The position numbers were made by a program, and so were the translations under genes. The notes under the pieces are model-generated. The model ran no database searches and was not told the origin of the DNA. It saw only the letters and a list, made by a program, of their open reading frames with translations. Shown here piece by piece: positions 44,501 to 51,883 of a stretch of DNA of 64,000 nucleotides (its first letter is position 1; every line of letters begins with the position of its first letter). The stretch spans positions 104,367 to 168,366 of the forward strand of contig DKQK01000012.1 of the NCBI GenBank assembly GCA_002471665.1, in the 5' to 3' direction. This stretch comes from Gammaproteobacteria bacterium UBA7310 (GTDB taxonomy: Bacteria; Pseudomonadota; Gammaproteobacteria; Pseudomonadales; Ketobacteraceae).

Positions 44501-44714
44501 GATCAGTTCCAGTGGCGCCGGTGCGGAAACCCGGCTGGTGATCGGTGTGGTGGTGCTGGCGGGCACCTTGGCGGCGACACTGTTTACGCTTTACGTGGTT
44601 CCGGTGGCCTATGAATTGCTGGCGCGCAACACCGGATCGCCCGGTGACGTGGCCCGTAAACTGGCGCTCCAGGAGCAAAAAACACCGGAAAAACCGCCTC
44701 CGGGCGCAAATTGA
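41586..44714 (+). CDS. HAE-1 type RND efflux pump (AcrB/MexF-like)
   Basis: This 1042-residue inner-membrane pump has the N-terminal MLISDISVKRPVFASVLSLLL (in part) typical of HAE-1 pumps. The proton-relay acidic pair sits in IGLVVDDAVVVLENVVRRM, and MMLVGLASKNGILIVEFANQLRD (in part) marks the second half. It exports hydrophobic or amphiphilic compounds using the proton gradient; the substrate is unknown. The ATG lies one base past the adaptor stop. It separates the ectoine locus from the carbamoyltransferase operon. Confidence 0.92.
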   Translation: MLISDISVKRPVFASVLSLLLIAFGLVAFDRLSLREYPRIDPPVVTVDTAYRGAAAAVVETRITQIIEERIAGIEGIRYVESVSSDGNSRITIEFDIDRDIDSAANDVRDRVAGISDNLPQEADPPEIQKQSGDDDVIMWLNLVGEGMTVPELSDYAERYLVDRFSVISGVARVRVGGGQRYAMRVWLDRNQLAARGLTANDVESALRAENVELPAGTIEGETRQLTVRVQRAFADATDFANLVLARGDNGYLVRLGDVARVERGTEETRILFRGNGIPQVGIGIIKQSTANTIEVARGAKRERERVNAMLPEHMSLEQSYDSSVFVEDAVQQVYTTLAIAIGLVVLMIYLFLGSARAMLVPAVTVPVSIVATSIALLLFGFSINLLTLLALVLAIGLVVDDAVVVLENVVRRMQEYGEPPLLAAYRGTRQVGFAVIATTLVLVAVFVPIAFLQGDLGRLFSEFALTMTAAVCFSTLIALTLSPMLASKLLRPNDDHSPVVKLVDAVFAWLKAGYGRSIEFCMNAPWVVVIGFVSLLVACYVLFKGIPSEYAPREDRGVFYLMVNGPEGATYEYMEKYMDEIERRMMPYVEQEEITRLLIRAPRGFGSQQNFNTGVVINVLNDWAKRRGGFEIMAEVRQKLQDLPGVRAFPVMRQGFGARAQKPVQFVLGGGTYEELAQWRDILMEKINADNPGLLGIDWDYKETQPQLNVVIDYNRAADLGVSVGNIGRTLETMLGSRRVTTYIEQGEEYDVILEGERSNQNTPISLQNIYVRAERADQLVPLGNLVKLEEFAGATTLNRYNRVRAITLEANLAEGVSLGEALGYLEGLVRAHLPPNVNIDYKGQSRDYQFAGESILFVFLLGVLVTFLVLAAQFESYVHPFIIMLTVPLAMCGGLFGLYLTGSSLNIYSQIGLMMLVGLASKNGILIVEFANQLRDQGVEFKAAIIEATQVRFRPILITGITTAAGSIPLISSSGAGAETRLVIGVVVLAGTLAATLFTLYVVPVAYELLARNTGSPGDVARKLALQEQKTPEKPPPGAN

Positions 44715-44754
44715 ATTGAGTTCAAAGCTTTGTTACCCTGAGTGCTTAACTCAC

Positions 44755-44769
44755 AAGCGATCATCGCTT
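44755..44769. promoter_or_regulatory. 15-bp palindrome in front of the carbamoyltransferase operon
   Basis: AAGCGAT-C-ATCGCTT is perfectly symmetric and ends 10 bp before the first ATG of the operon (44780). A second, smaller symmetry, TTGAA-ttgag-TTCAA, lies at 44711-44725. In the 65-bp gap after the RND pump gene these are the only evident signals; a dimeric regulator site is the likeliest meaning. Confidence 0.45.
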
Positions 44770-44779
44770 AACAGTTGCT

Positions 44780-45241
44780 ATGACACCCGACTCCTCCCAG
44801 CGTAATGTGCTCCCACCCCTCAAACGTTCCGTGAAGTTTCTGCTTTTATGCGCACTCCTGGTGCAATCTGCACCGGTCTGGAGTCAGGGTTTGCCGCCGT
44901 TACAACTTAGTGCTCAGAAAGTAAGCGAGGGTTTTATCACTTTGAGCTGGAACGAATTGGGGGAGCCGCAGCCTGTCACGGTACAGGTGTCCACGGATCC
45001 GCAAGCGCAACAGCTGGTGCGAAGTCTCAGTCTGCAAGGGCAATCGCAGGTTCATCTCAGTGGCTTTGACAATGGTGTTTATTTTGCCCGTTTACTGAAT
45101 CGGGGCGATGTGCCGTTAACCCGGGCAACGCGCTTTGAGGTTCAGCATCGGGCCCTGCCGGACGCGATGGTGCTGTTTGCCATCGGTGCCGGGTTGTTTG
45201 TTTTTCTGATGGTCACATTGTTGCGTTTCACTCGCTCTTAA
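44780..45241 (+). CDS. Small exported protein with C-terminal membrane helix, symporter-associated
   Basis: The 153-residue protein has a signal peptide (cleavage near APVWS), a beta-rich domain of about 90 residues resembling a fibronectin-III/Ig fold (LSAQKVSEGFITLSWNELGEP, in part; VYFARLLNRGD), and one C-terminal membrane helix (ALPDAMVLFAIGAGLFVFL, in part). It would sit on the periplasmic face. It lies 26 bp upstream of a sodium:solute symporter, as the TPR protein does in the ectoine operon. I do not recognise a named family; a transporter partner or solute-capture role is inferred. Confidence 0.7.
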   Translation: MTPDSSQRNVLPPLKRSVKFLLLCALLVQSAPVWSQGLPPLQLSAQKVSEGFITLSWNELGEPQPVTVQVSTDPQAQQLVRSLSLQGQSQVHLSGFDNGVYFARLLNRGDVPLTRATRFEVQHRALPDAMVLFAIGAGLFVFLMVTLLRFTRS

Positions 45242-45267
45242 TCCAAAAACAATAACCGACGGATCTT

Positions 45268-46689
45268 ATGTATTCCGCACAGATATCGACTCAAAACGCT
45301 GTCATCATTCTTGTTCTTTTCGGCATTGCCTGGGTGGGGTTTGGCTGGTGGCTGGGGCGCCGTAACCGCACCATCGACGACTTTATGCTGGCCGGGCGCA
45401 ATGTGGGCTTGGCGTTGGCGTCGGCCACCGCCATGGCCACCTGGGTCACCAGTAATACCACTCTGGTGGCCCCCCAGCTGACCTATCAGTTTGGTATCTG
45501 GGGGATGGTGGGGTATTCCATGGCTGCCCTGGGACTGATCCTGTTCGCGCCCCTGGCAAAACGCATCAAGTCGTTGATGCCCAAGGGTTTTACCTGCGGT
45601 GATTTTATTCGCGTGCGCTATGGGCGGGGCACTTGGTATGTGTTTCTGGTGGTGTCCTTTTGCTATGCCATGGGCTGGTTGATCAGCCTGGGCATGGCCG
45701 GTGGCATTTTATTGAACGCCTTAAGCGGGCTGAATTATCACGTGGGCATGACGGTGATATTGGCCATCTGTGTGGGCTATACCCTGTTGGGCGGGCTGCG
45801 AGCGGTGATCGCCACCGACTTTATCCAGACGGTGATCATTCTCTGTGGTGTGCTCTTTATCGGCTATGTGTGCTGGCGCGATGTGGGATTGACCACGATC
45901 TACGACAGCGTCAGCCGTGAGCAACCCCAATTGCTGAATCTGCTGTTTCCTGCGGCCATCATGTTTCTGTTTAACAACCTGTTCTTTGGTATCGGTGAAA
46001 TATTTCATTCCAACGTTTGGTGGTCGCGGGCCTTCGCCTTCCGTGATGGCATCGGCAAACGGGCGTACCTGATATCCGGTTTGATGTGGTTGCCGATCCC
46101 CATCGTAACCGGTTTTATCGCCCTGGCGGCACCGGCCTTGGGTCTCTATCCCCCCAGCCCGGATATGGTGGGCCCCATGGTGGCCGCAAAATTGCTTGGC
46201 AGTATCGGAGCCGTGTTCGTGTTCATCGTGGTGTTTTCAGCGTTGGCGTCCAGCCTGGATTCCCTGTTGGCGGCCACCAGCGATCTGTTAACCGAAGATG
46301 TCTACCGCGGCCTGATCAGCCCCGATGCCAGTAATGCGCATCTGTTCAAGGTGAGCAAATGGGTGATCTTGGGGCTGGGTGTGGTCACCTGGGTTCTGTG
46401 TCTGCCGCGCATGACCACGCTGGGCGAACTCTTGAACTTCACCGGCGCATTTGTCGCCAGTACCATCTGGCCCATTGTGTTCGGCCTTTATCGCCCACGC
46501 CTGGGCGGATTGTACGCGGGGCTGGCCATGGCGCTGGGCACGGCCATTGGATTGGTGGCCTATACTCAGATAGGCTTTTATGTGGCCGCGTTAACATCCT
46601 GCCTGGTGTCTTTAGCGATATGTTTGGTTGGGTTGGCCTTGTACGATGATGAATTCAACTGGGAACGCTTACAGCGTATGGAGAAATAA
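45268..46689 (+). CDS. Sodium:solute symporter of the carbamoyltransferase operon
   Basis: The 473-residue SSS-family carrier has about thirteen membrane helices. SATAMATWVTSNTTLVAPQL and VFSALASSLDSLLAATSDLLTEDVY (in part) supply the Na+-binding Ser/Thr positions. It lies in the same transcription unit as a carbamoyltransferase and an amidotransferase, so it probably takes up the product of those enzymes, or its precursor, with sodium. It is only distantly like the symporter at 39002. A 40-residue membrane peptide is encoded 1 bp after it. Confidence 0.85.
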   Translation: MYSAQISTQNAVIILVLFGIAWVGFGWWLGRRNRTIDDFMLAGRNVGLALASATAMATWVTSNTTLVAPQLTYQFGIWGMVGYSMAALGLILFAPLAKRIKSLMPKGFTCGDFIRVRYGRGTWYVFLVVSFCYAMGWLISLGMAGGILLNALSGLNYHVGMTVILAICVGYTLLGGLRAVIATDFIQTVIILCGVLFIGYVCWRDVGLTTIYDSVSREQPQLLNLLFPAAIMFLFNNLFFGIGEIFHSNVWWSRAFAFRDGIGKRAYLISGLMWLPIPIVTGFIALAAPALGLYPPSPDMVGPMVAAKLLGSIGAVFVFIVVFSALASSLDSLLAATSDLLTEDVYRGLISPDASNAHLFKVSKWVILGLGVVTWVLCLPRMTTLGELLNFTGAFVASTIWPIVFGLYRPRLGGLYAGLAMALGTAIGLVAYTQIGFYVAALTSCLVSLAICLVGLALYDDEFNWERLQRMEK

Positions 46690-46690
46690 C

Positions 46691-46813
46691 GTGCCAATTA
46701 GCGAAACCTTGTTCGAAGTATTGGTTGGAGGGGCCTTGCTTGTCACCTGCGCGTCTCCGGTTGTTTTGATATCGCTTTTGATTCTGGACTGGAAGCGGGG
46801 GACACTGTGGTGA
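46691..46813 (+). CDS. 40-residue single-helix membrane peptide
   Basis: GTG 46691 follows GGAG with 7-nt spacing and starts one base after the symporter stop. The peptide (MPISETLFEVLVGGALLVT..., ending ILDWKRGTLW) is a single membrane helix with a basic C-terminus, so N-out/C-in is likely. Its stop overlaps the GTG start of the carbamoyltransferase, so all three are translationally coupled. Small subunits of this size accompany several SSS and other carriers, which supports a role in symporter assembly or control. It is unlike any named family I know. Confidence 0.6.
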   Translation: MPISETLFEVLVGGALLVTCASPVVLISLLILDWKRGTLW

Positions 46814-47889
46814 ATGATTTTAAAGAGCGCAATGTTGAGTTTCAGCGCGCTGTACCGGATGTGTACGGTGATGCGCATCCCAAGGGATTACTGAAATCCA
46901 TTCAGGAAGACGGCGAGCACTTGAAGCAACTGTCCTCGCAACACATCATTTCCTCAGATCAGTTCGGCCGTGATGTTCTGCTGCAACTGTTTCGTCTGGC
47001 AGCCAAGTTTGAAGCTAATCCGCAACGTTTTCGCACGCCGTTACAGGGCAAGATTCTGATCAGCGCCTTCTATGAGCCCAGCACCCGTACCCGCCTTTCC
47101 TTTGAAAGTGCCTGGCATCGGCTGGGCGGCGACATCATGTCGATTACGGATCGTTCCACTACGGGCATTGCCAAGGGTGAGTCATTGTCCGATGTGGGGG
47201 AGATGTTCAACAATTATGGCGATTGTGTGGTGTTGCGCGATACCAACGAATCCTCGGTAAAAGACATGATGCGCAGCCTGCGTATTCCCATCATCAATGC
47301 CGGCAACGGATTGGATGAGCACCCGACCCAGGCGCTGGCGGATCTGTATACCATTTTCAAGTGGCGGCCGGATTTGCTCAGTGACAGCGGCGAGCAGCGC
47401 CAGCCCATCCGCATGGGCATCATCGGTGTACCCAATCAGATGCGAACAGTACGCAGTCTGTTGAAGATGCTGGCGATTTTTCCTGAGTGCCTGGAGGAGG
47501 TGGTGATCATTCATGATGAAGAGGGCGACCGCATCTGGGATGCAGGGCAGCTGGAACAGTTGCAGCAGGCCGGGCTGAAGATCACCATCAGCACGGACAT
47601 GGACAAGGCACTGCCGACGTTGGATGTGGTTTACATCAATGCCATCGCCTGGAAAGGGGATGGCTTTGAATCCTATGGTGCCAGTTTTGTCCTGGATCGA
47701 AAATCCCCACTCAAGAAGCACGCCATTGTGCTGCACCCGCTGGCCCGTGGTGATGAGCTGTCCACCGACCTGGATGAAACACCCCACAACTGGTATTTCT
47801 CCCAGGCCCGTGGTGCTGTGTTCCTGCGCATGGCCCTGCTCACCTGCATGTGTGAGCGCATCGAACGGGTAATGGATGTCTGGATGTAA
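46807..47889 (+). CDS. Aspartate-carbamoyltransferase paralogue with altered amino-acid pocket
   Basis: This 360-residue ATCase-fold enzyme keeps all carbamoyl-phosphate residues: S92-T-R-T-R96 (STRTR), K123, R144, H172PTQ175 and R213. The C-terminal HPLARGDELSTDLDETPHNWYF block is like ATCase (quoted in part), and the HCLP motif of ornithine enzymes is absent. By my alignment the positions of E. coli Arg229 and Gln231, which bind aspartate, are A279 and A281. The acceptor is therefore probably another amino acid. It has about 40 extra N-terminal residues and no pyrI beside it. GTG 46807 or 46810 is the start. I infer N-carbamoylation of a neutral amino acid such as glutamine. Confidence 0.8.
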   Translation: MVNDFKERNVEFQRAVPDVYGDAHPKGLLKSIQEDGEHLKQLSSQHIISSDQFGRDVLLQLFRLAAKFEANPQRFRTPLQGKILISAFYEPSTRTRLSFESAWHRLGGDIMSITDRSTTGIAKGESLSDVGEMFNNYGDCVVLRDTNESSVKDMMRSLRIPIINAGNGLDEHPTQALADLYTIFKWRPDLLSDSGEQRQPIRMGIIGVPNQMRTVRSLLKMLAIFPECLEEVVIIHDEEGDRIWDAGQLEQLQQAGLKITISTDMDKALPTLDVVYINAIAWKGDGFESYGASFVLDRKSPLKKHAIVLHPLARGDELSTDLDETPHNWYFSQARGAVFLRMALLTCMCERIERVMDVWM

Positions 47890-47927
47890 ATGTGTGCCCG
47901 CGAGGGTGAAGTCAACAGGAGAAGATT

Positions 47928-49946
47928 ATGTGTGGTATTGCCGGTGTGTTTCACCGCGACCCCCAACAGCCCATTGATTCCCAATTGTTGGTGAATATGG
48001 CTGCCATCCAATATCATCGCGGCCCGGATAATTTCGGTTATGCCAATCCGCCCGGTCTGGGGTTGGGATTGAGTCACGCCCGCTTGTCCATTATTGATCT
48101 GAATGAGGAACGCGGTCGCCAGCCGCTGGTGTCACCGGATCAGCAGTACTATCTGGTGCACAATGGGGAGTTTTACGATTTTCAGCGCATTCGCGCCATG
48201 TTGGTGTCCAATGGTGCCCGCTTCGCCAGCAAGAGTGATTCCGAAATTATTCTGCATCTCTATCCCCGCTACGGCATGGAAAAAACCCTGGAATACTTGC
48301 GTGGTGAATTTGCCTTCGCGCTATATGACAAAACGGAAGACAGCCTGTATCTGGTGCGGGACCGGTTTGGTATCAAGCCGTTGTATTGGAGTGAAACCGC
48401 CGATGGGGTGGTGTTCGGATCGGAGCTGAAAGTATTGTTTGCCCACCCGGGCGTGAAGCGTCAGCTCACTGCCGCCGGCACCTATCATCAGTTGATTCAG
48501 GTGATGGTGCCCGGCAGTACCGCCTTCGATGGTGTGCATCAGGTGCCGCCGGGACACATGATCAAGGTTCAACGCAAGCAAGGCAAGCTGGTCATCAGTC
48601 AGAAGAAATTTTGGGATATTGATTTTCCGGTGGCCGGTGAGTACGTCAATCACCACGATGAAAGCCATTATATTGAAGGTGTGCGCGATCAGTTGCTGGA
48701 GGCTGTGCAACTGCGGCTTAATGCCGATGTGCCGGTGGGCTGTTACCTTTCCGGCGGCATCGACAGTTGTTCCATTCTGGGCCTGTCGGCGGCTGCCCGT
48801 CAGGACCCGGTGAAGGCGTTCACCATCGGCTTTGACAGCAGCGAATACGATGAAACCCCCATTGCCCGGGAAATGGCAGACAGAACCGGTGCCGAGCAAA
48901 TCGTATTGACCCTGTCGGCGGATCATCTCTACGATAATTTTTCCCGCACCATCTGGCACACCGAACGGACTATTTACAATACGCTGGCGGTGGCGAAGCT
49001 GCTGATGAGCGAAACCGTCAAACAGAATAAGTACAAGGTGGTGTTAACCGGTGAGGGGTCCGATGAGCTGTTCGCCGGTTACCCGGCCTTCCGCAAGGAT
49101 ATGTTCCTGTACGGCCTGGATGATCTGCCTGCCACCCTGCGCAAGGAATGGCAATCCAGCCTGGAGGAGAGCAACAGTCTGTTTCGGGGGGCCATGCTGC
49201 CGCGGGAGGATTTCAACTCCGAGGCCATGAGCGATGTGGTGGGCTTTACCCCCACCTGCCTGCAGAATTGGTTGCATTGCCATGACTTTGCCATGGCACT
49301 GTTGAATCCCGAATGGCGGGCCCAGCTCAAGGATTATGATGCGGGGGCGCAGATCGCGGCCACCTTTGATCGCAGCCAACTGGATGGCCGTCATCCTCTG
49401 GATAAAGCGCAGTATGTGTGGATCAAAACCATGCTCGAGGGCCAGATCCTGACCTGGGGCGGGGATCGAGTGGATATGGCGAATTCCATGGAAGCCCGGC
49501 CGGCGTTTCTGGATCACCATCTGGCTAAGTTCGCCACCACGGTGCCACCCCAGCTGCGTATAAAAGGGGCCACGGAAAAATACGTGCTGCGTGAAGCCAT
49601 GAAGGGGCTGTTGCCGGAAACCCTGTATAAACGCCAGAAGTTTGCCTTTATGGCGCCGCCGGCCCATACCGACCAAAAGAAATGGCAATCCATGATGGCA
49701 TTGATGGATGAGTTTGCCAGCAAGGAAAAAGTGGAGTCGGCGGGTTTGCTGGACAGCGTGGCAATCCAGAAGATGATCAGCGATCACGAGAATCCCGCTA
49801 TGGACCGTGAAACCAAGGTGCAATTGGATGCGGTGATCAACCATGTGTTGGGGGTGCAGTTACTGCACCATCACTTTGTGGCGCAGGATGTGCCCGCGCT
49901 GGCACGGCAGCGCGCCGATGAACTGGGCTGGCATGCTGCCGGTTGA
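47928..49946 (+). CDS. Asparagine-synthetase-like glutamine-dependent amidotransferase
   Basis: This 672-residue class II amidotransferase has the catalytic Cys2 (MCGIAGVFHRD), the glutaminase blocks HRGPD and HNGEFYDF, and a synthetase domain with the ATP PP-loop SGGIDS (275-280) and TGEGSDELFAGY. It would activate a carboxylate as an acyl-AMP and transfer ammonia from glutamine. It is over 100 residues longer than E. coli AsnB (554), the extra length being C-terminal. Related enzymes amidate non-aspartate carboxylates, for example in N-acetylglutaminylglutamine amide synthesis. Beside a carbamoyltransferase, an N-carbamoyl amino acid is the likely substrate. AGGAG precedes the ATG. Confidence 0.85.
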   Translation: MCGIAGVFHRDPQQPIDSQLLVNMAAIQYHRGPDNFGYANPPGLGLGLSHARLSIIDLNEERGRQPLVSPDQQYYLVHNGEFYDFQRIRAMLVSNGARFASKSDSEIILHLYPRYGMEKTLEYLRGEFAFALYDKTEDSLYLVRDRFGIKPLYWSETADGVVFGSELKVLFAHPGVKRQLTAAGTYHQLIQVMVPGSTAFDGVHQVPPGHMIKVQRKQGKLVISQKKFWDIDFPVAGEYVNHHDESHYIEGVRDQLLEAVQLRLNADVPVGCYLSGGIDSCSILGLSAAARQDPVKAFTIGFDSSEYDETPIAREMADRTGAEQIVLTLSADHLYDNFSRTIWHTERTIYNTLAVAKLLMSETVKQNKYKVVLTGEGSDELFAGYPAFRKDMFLYGLDDLPATLRKEWQSSLEESNSLFRGAMLPREDFNSEAMSDVVGFTPTCLQNWLHCHDFAMALLNPEWRAQLKDYDAGAQIAATFDRSQLDGRHPLDKAQYVWIKTMLEGQILTWGGDRVDMANSMEARPAFLDHHLAKFATTVPPQLRIKGATEKYVLREAMKGLLPETLYKRQKFAFMAPPAHTDQKKWQSMMALMDEFASKEKVESAGLLDSVAIQKMISDHENPAMDRETKVQLDAVINHVLGVQLLHHHFVAQDVPALARQRADELGWHAAG

Positions 49947-49957
49947 TGCAGCCAGCC

Positions 49958-51199
49958 CTAAAGCGTTGCCTGTAACCGGAGCAGGCTGTTGAGTAAAACG
50001 TTGCAGCCTTTCTCCACATCCACCCAGTGCGACCATTCATCCGGTGCGTGACTGACACCGCCCACGCTGGGAATAAAGATCATGCCGGTGGGGGTGATGT
50101 CGGTGAAGAACTGGGCATCGTGGCCTGCCCCACTGGGCATAAGCTGATAACTGTAACCCAGCTCCTGGGTGGTTTGTTCAATCACGTCCATTACATGCTG
50201 GGAACAGCTTTTGGGCTCCAGCCAGCTCATTTGCTCGTACTCAAACATCAGCCGGTGCCGGCGGGCAATGGCTGATAGGGCCTTGCGGCAACTGTCGGCC
50301 AGGTCGCGCATCACCTGTTCCGACATATCCCGGCCCACCAGTGTGAAATCCGCTTCACCGGGTACGGTATGTGCGTAGCCGGGTTTCAAATCCACGCGGC
50401 CGATGGTAAGGCGGGATTTATCCGTACCATTCTCGTCGATGATGCGCTTGATCTCGTGGGCAAAATCCGCCAGCCCCATAAAGGCATCGCTGCGTAAATC
50501 CATGGGCGCGGTGCCGGCGTGGTCTGCCTTGCCCAGAAATTTGATCAGCCATTTGAAAACGCCCGAAATACCTTCCACCACCCCGATGGTTTTTTTGCTG
50601 GCTTCCAACACCGGGCCCTGTTCGATGTGCAGCTCGATAAAGGCTTTTACATCCTCCGGGTTGCGTTTGGCGTGCAGGGCTTCATGGTAATCCAGACCCC
50701 GTGCCGCCATGGCCTGCTTCAGGGTTTCACCGGTGGGGTCTTTGGCGTTTTCCAGCCAGTCCAGTGTCAGGCTGCCGCTGAGTGCCTGCGCACCCAGCAT
50801 ACCACCAAAGCGGCCTTCCTCTTCGCTGGTGGCAATGATCTCAATGGGGTATTGCAGGGGAATGTCCTGTTCCTGAATGATGCGCACACATTCCAGGCCG
50901 GCGATCACCCCCAGGGTGCCGTCAAAGATGCCACCGGCCGGTACCGAATCCAGATGCGAGCCGATCAGGATGGCCGGTTTGTCCTGGGGGCCATAGCGGC
51001 CGCAGACGTTACCGGCGCCGTCCATGTGGGTGTGCAATCCGCAACGCTGAAAGTGGTCGGTGATCCAGTGTCGAGCCTGCCAGTCGGCTTCGGTGAAGCC
51101 CTGCCGGTAGATCCCTTTATCGCTCTCTCTGTAGCCGAACTTGGCAAGCTCATACAGATCGCGTTCAACCCGGGTAATATCAACGGAGTAAGTGATAAT
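49958..51199 (-). CDS. M20-family N-carbamoyl-L-amino-acid hydrolase / allantoate amidohydrolase, probable ATT start
   Basis: The enzyme has the metal and substrate blocks of the hydantoinase/carbamoylase family: GSHLDSVPAGGIFDG, SEEEGRFGG, KADHAGTAPMD, GAGHDAQFF and GGVSHAPDEW. It removes the carbamoyl group from N-carbamoyl amino acids or acts on allantoate. The conserved N-terminus (VDITRVERDLYELAKFGY...) is encoded up to 51199, but no ATG, GTG or TTG lies there; the first is TTG 51037, which would delete it. ATT at 51199-51197 has AGGAG five bases upstream and gives 413 residues, the family size. It ends 11 bp from the amidotransferase stop, convergently. Confidence 0.78.
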   Translation of the reverse strand: MITYSVDITRVERDLYELAKFGYRESDKGIYRQGFTEADWQARHWITDHFQRCGLHTHMDGAGNVCGRYGPQDKPAILIGSHLDSVPAGGIFDGTLGVIAGLECVRIIQEQDIPLQYPIEIIATSEEEGRFGGMLGAQALSGSLTLDWLENAKDPTGETLKQAMAARGLDYHEALHAKRNPEDVKAFIELHIEQGPVLEASKKTIGVVEGISGVFKWLIKFLGKADHAGTAPMDLRSDAFMGLADFAHEIKRIIDENGTDKSRLTIGRVDLKPGYAHTVPGEADFTLVGRDMSEQVMRDLADSCRKALSAIARRHRLMFEYEQMSWLEPKSCSQHVMDVIEQTTQELGYSYQLMPSGAGHDAQFFTDITPTGMIFIPSVGGVSHAPDEWSHWVDVEKGCNVLLNSLLRLQATL

Positions 51200-51329
51200 G
51201 ACATCTCCTGTAACGGTAATTTATGGATCTGTTTGCAATTCAATCTGCTGGTACAGGGTTTGTTGCATGCAATTATAACGGCCTTTTGCACACTGTAATG
51301 GGGGGTTATACAAAACTCAAGATGCGCCC

Positions 51330-51794
51330 TCAGCGCCGCTCCCAATCGGCAAACACCAGCAACCAGTCAGTGCCCTCCAGGCGCCATTCGGTGTGCACCT
51401 GATAGACAGCACCCTGCTGTGGGATGAGGCCCTCACCGCCGGTCACCAGTGCGTTGAAACGGGCGTGGGCCACGTCCGCCTCCATCTCGATTGCCAGTGC
51501 GCTGGCCACAATTTCAATGTTGGTATGTTTCAGCATATAGAACGCCAGGGTGCGCTTGATCCATAGCCTGTCATGGCCGGAGCGGGTGCCGAAATTGGGG
51601 TGTAACAGATCCAGCACCTGATCCGGGTCTTTTTCTTCAATTCCGCTTTCCAGGTGTTCCAGGTTTTGGATAATGATGTGCTCCGGGGTGCGGCTATCGC
51701 TACAGGCTAAAGGCAGCAGGCACAACAGCACGTACCACAGGGGCAGGGCAATGGGCTGGATCTTGGTGGTGAAACTGGCCATCATGGGAATCAT
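51330..51794 (-). CDS. Small lipoprotein with NTF2/SnoaL-like fold
   Basis: The 154-residue protein has a signal peptide ending LLPLAC, a lipobox-like site. The following domain starts with a helix EHIIIQNLEHLESGIEEKDPDQVLDLLH (in part) and continues with strands, ending WLLVFADWERR, the pattern of NTF2-like/DUF4440 proteins. No function is known. It lies about 130 bp upstream of the N-carbamoyl hydrolase on the same strand and could share its transcript. The exact ATG (51794 or 51782) is uncertain. Confidence 0.6.
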   Translation of the reverse strand: MIPMMASFTTKIQPIALPLWYVLLCLLPLACSDSRTPEHIIIQNLEHLESGIEEKDPDQVLDLLHPNFGTRSGHDRLWIKRTLAFYMLKHTNIEIVASALAIEMEADVAHARFNALVTGGEGLIPQQGAVYQVHTEWRLEGTDWLLVFADWERR

Positions 51795-51883
51795 CTTGTG
51801 TGGAAGCGGGCGGATGTCTTCTGTGCTAGTGTACGGCTACCCGGCTTATTGTCCACTGTGCGTGACGGTCTTCTGTCGCTGCG

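Noticed and set aside
46807..47889. Carbamoyltransferase as the housekeeping pyrB
   Set aside because: The aspartate-binding Arg229/Gln231 positions are Ala, no pyrI or pyrC lies nearby, and it is embedded with a symporter and amidotransferase.
49926..49956. GGCTGG/CCAGCC hairpin between amidotransferase and hydrolase stops
   Set aside because: Only six pairs, it includes coding sequence and has no T-run; too weak to call a terminator.
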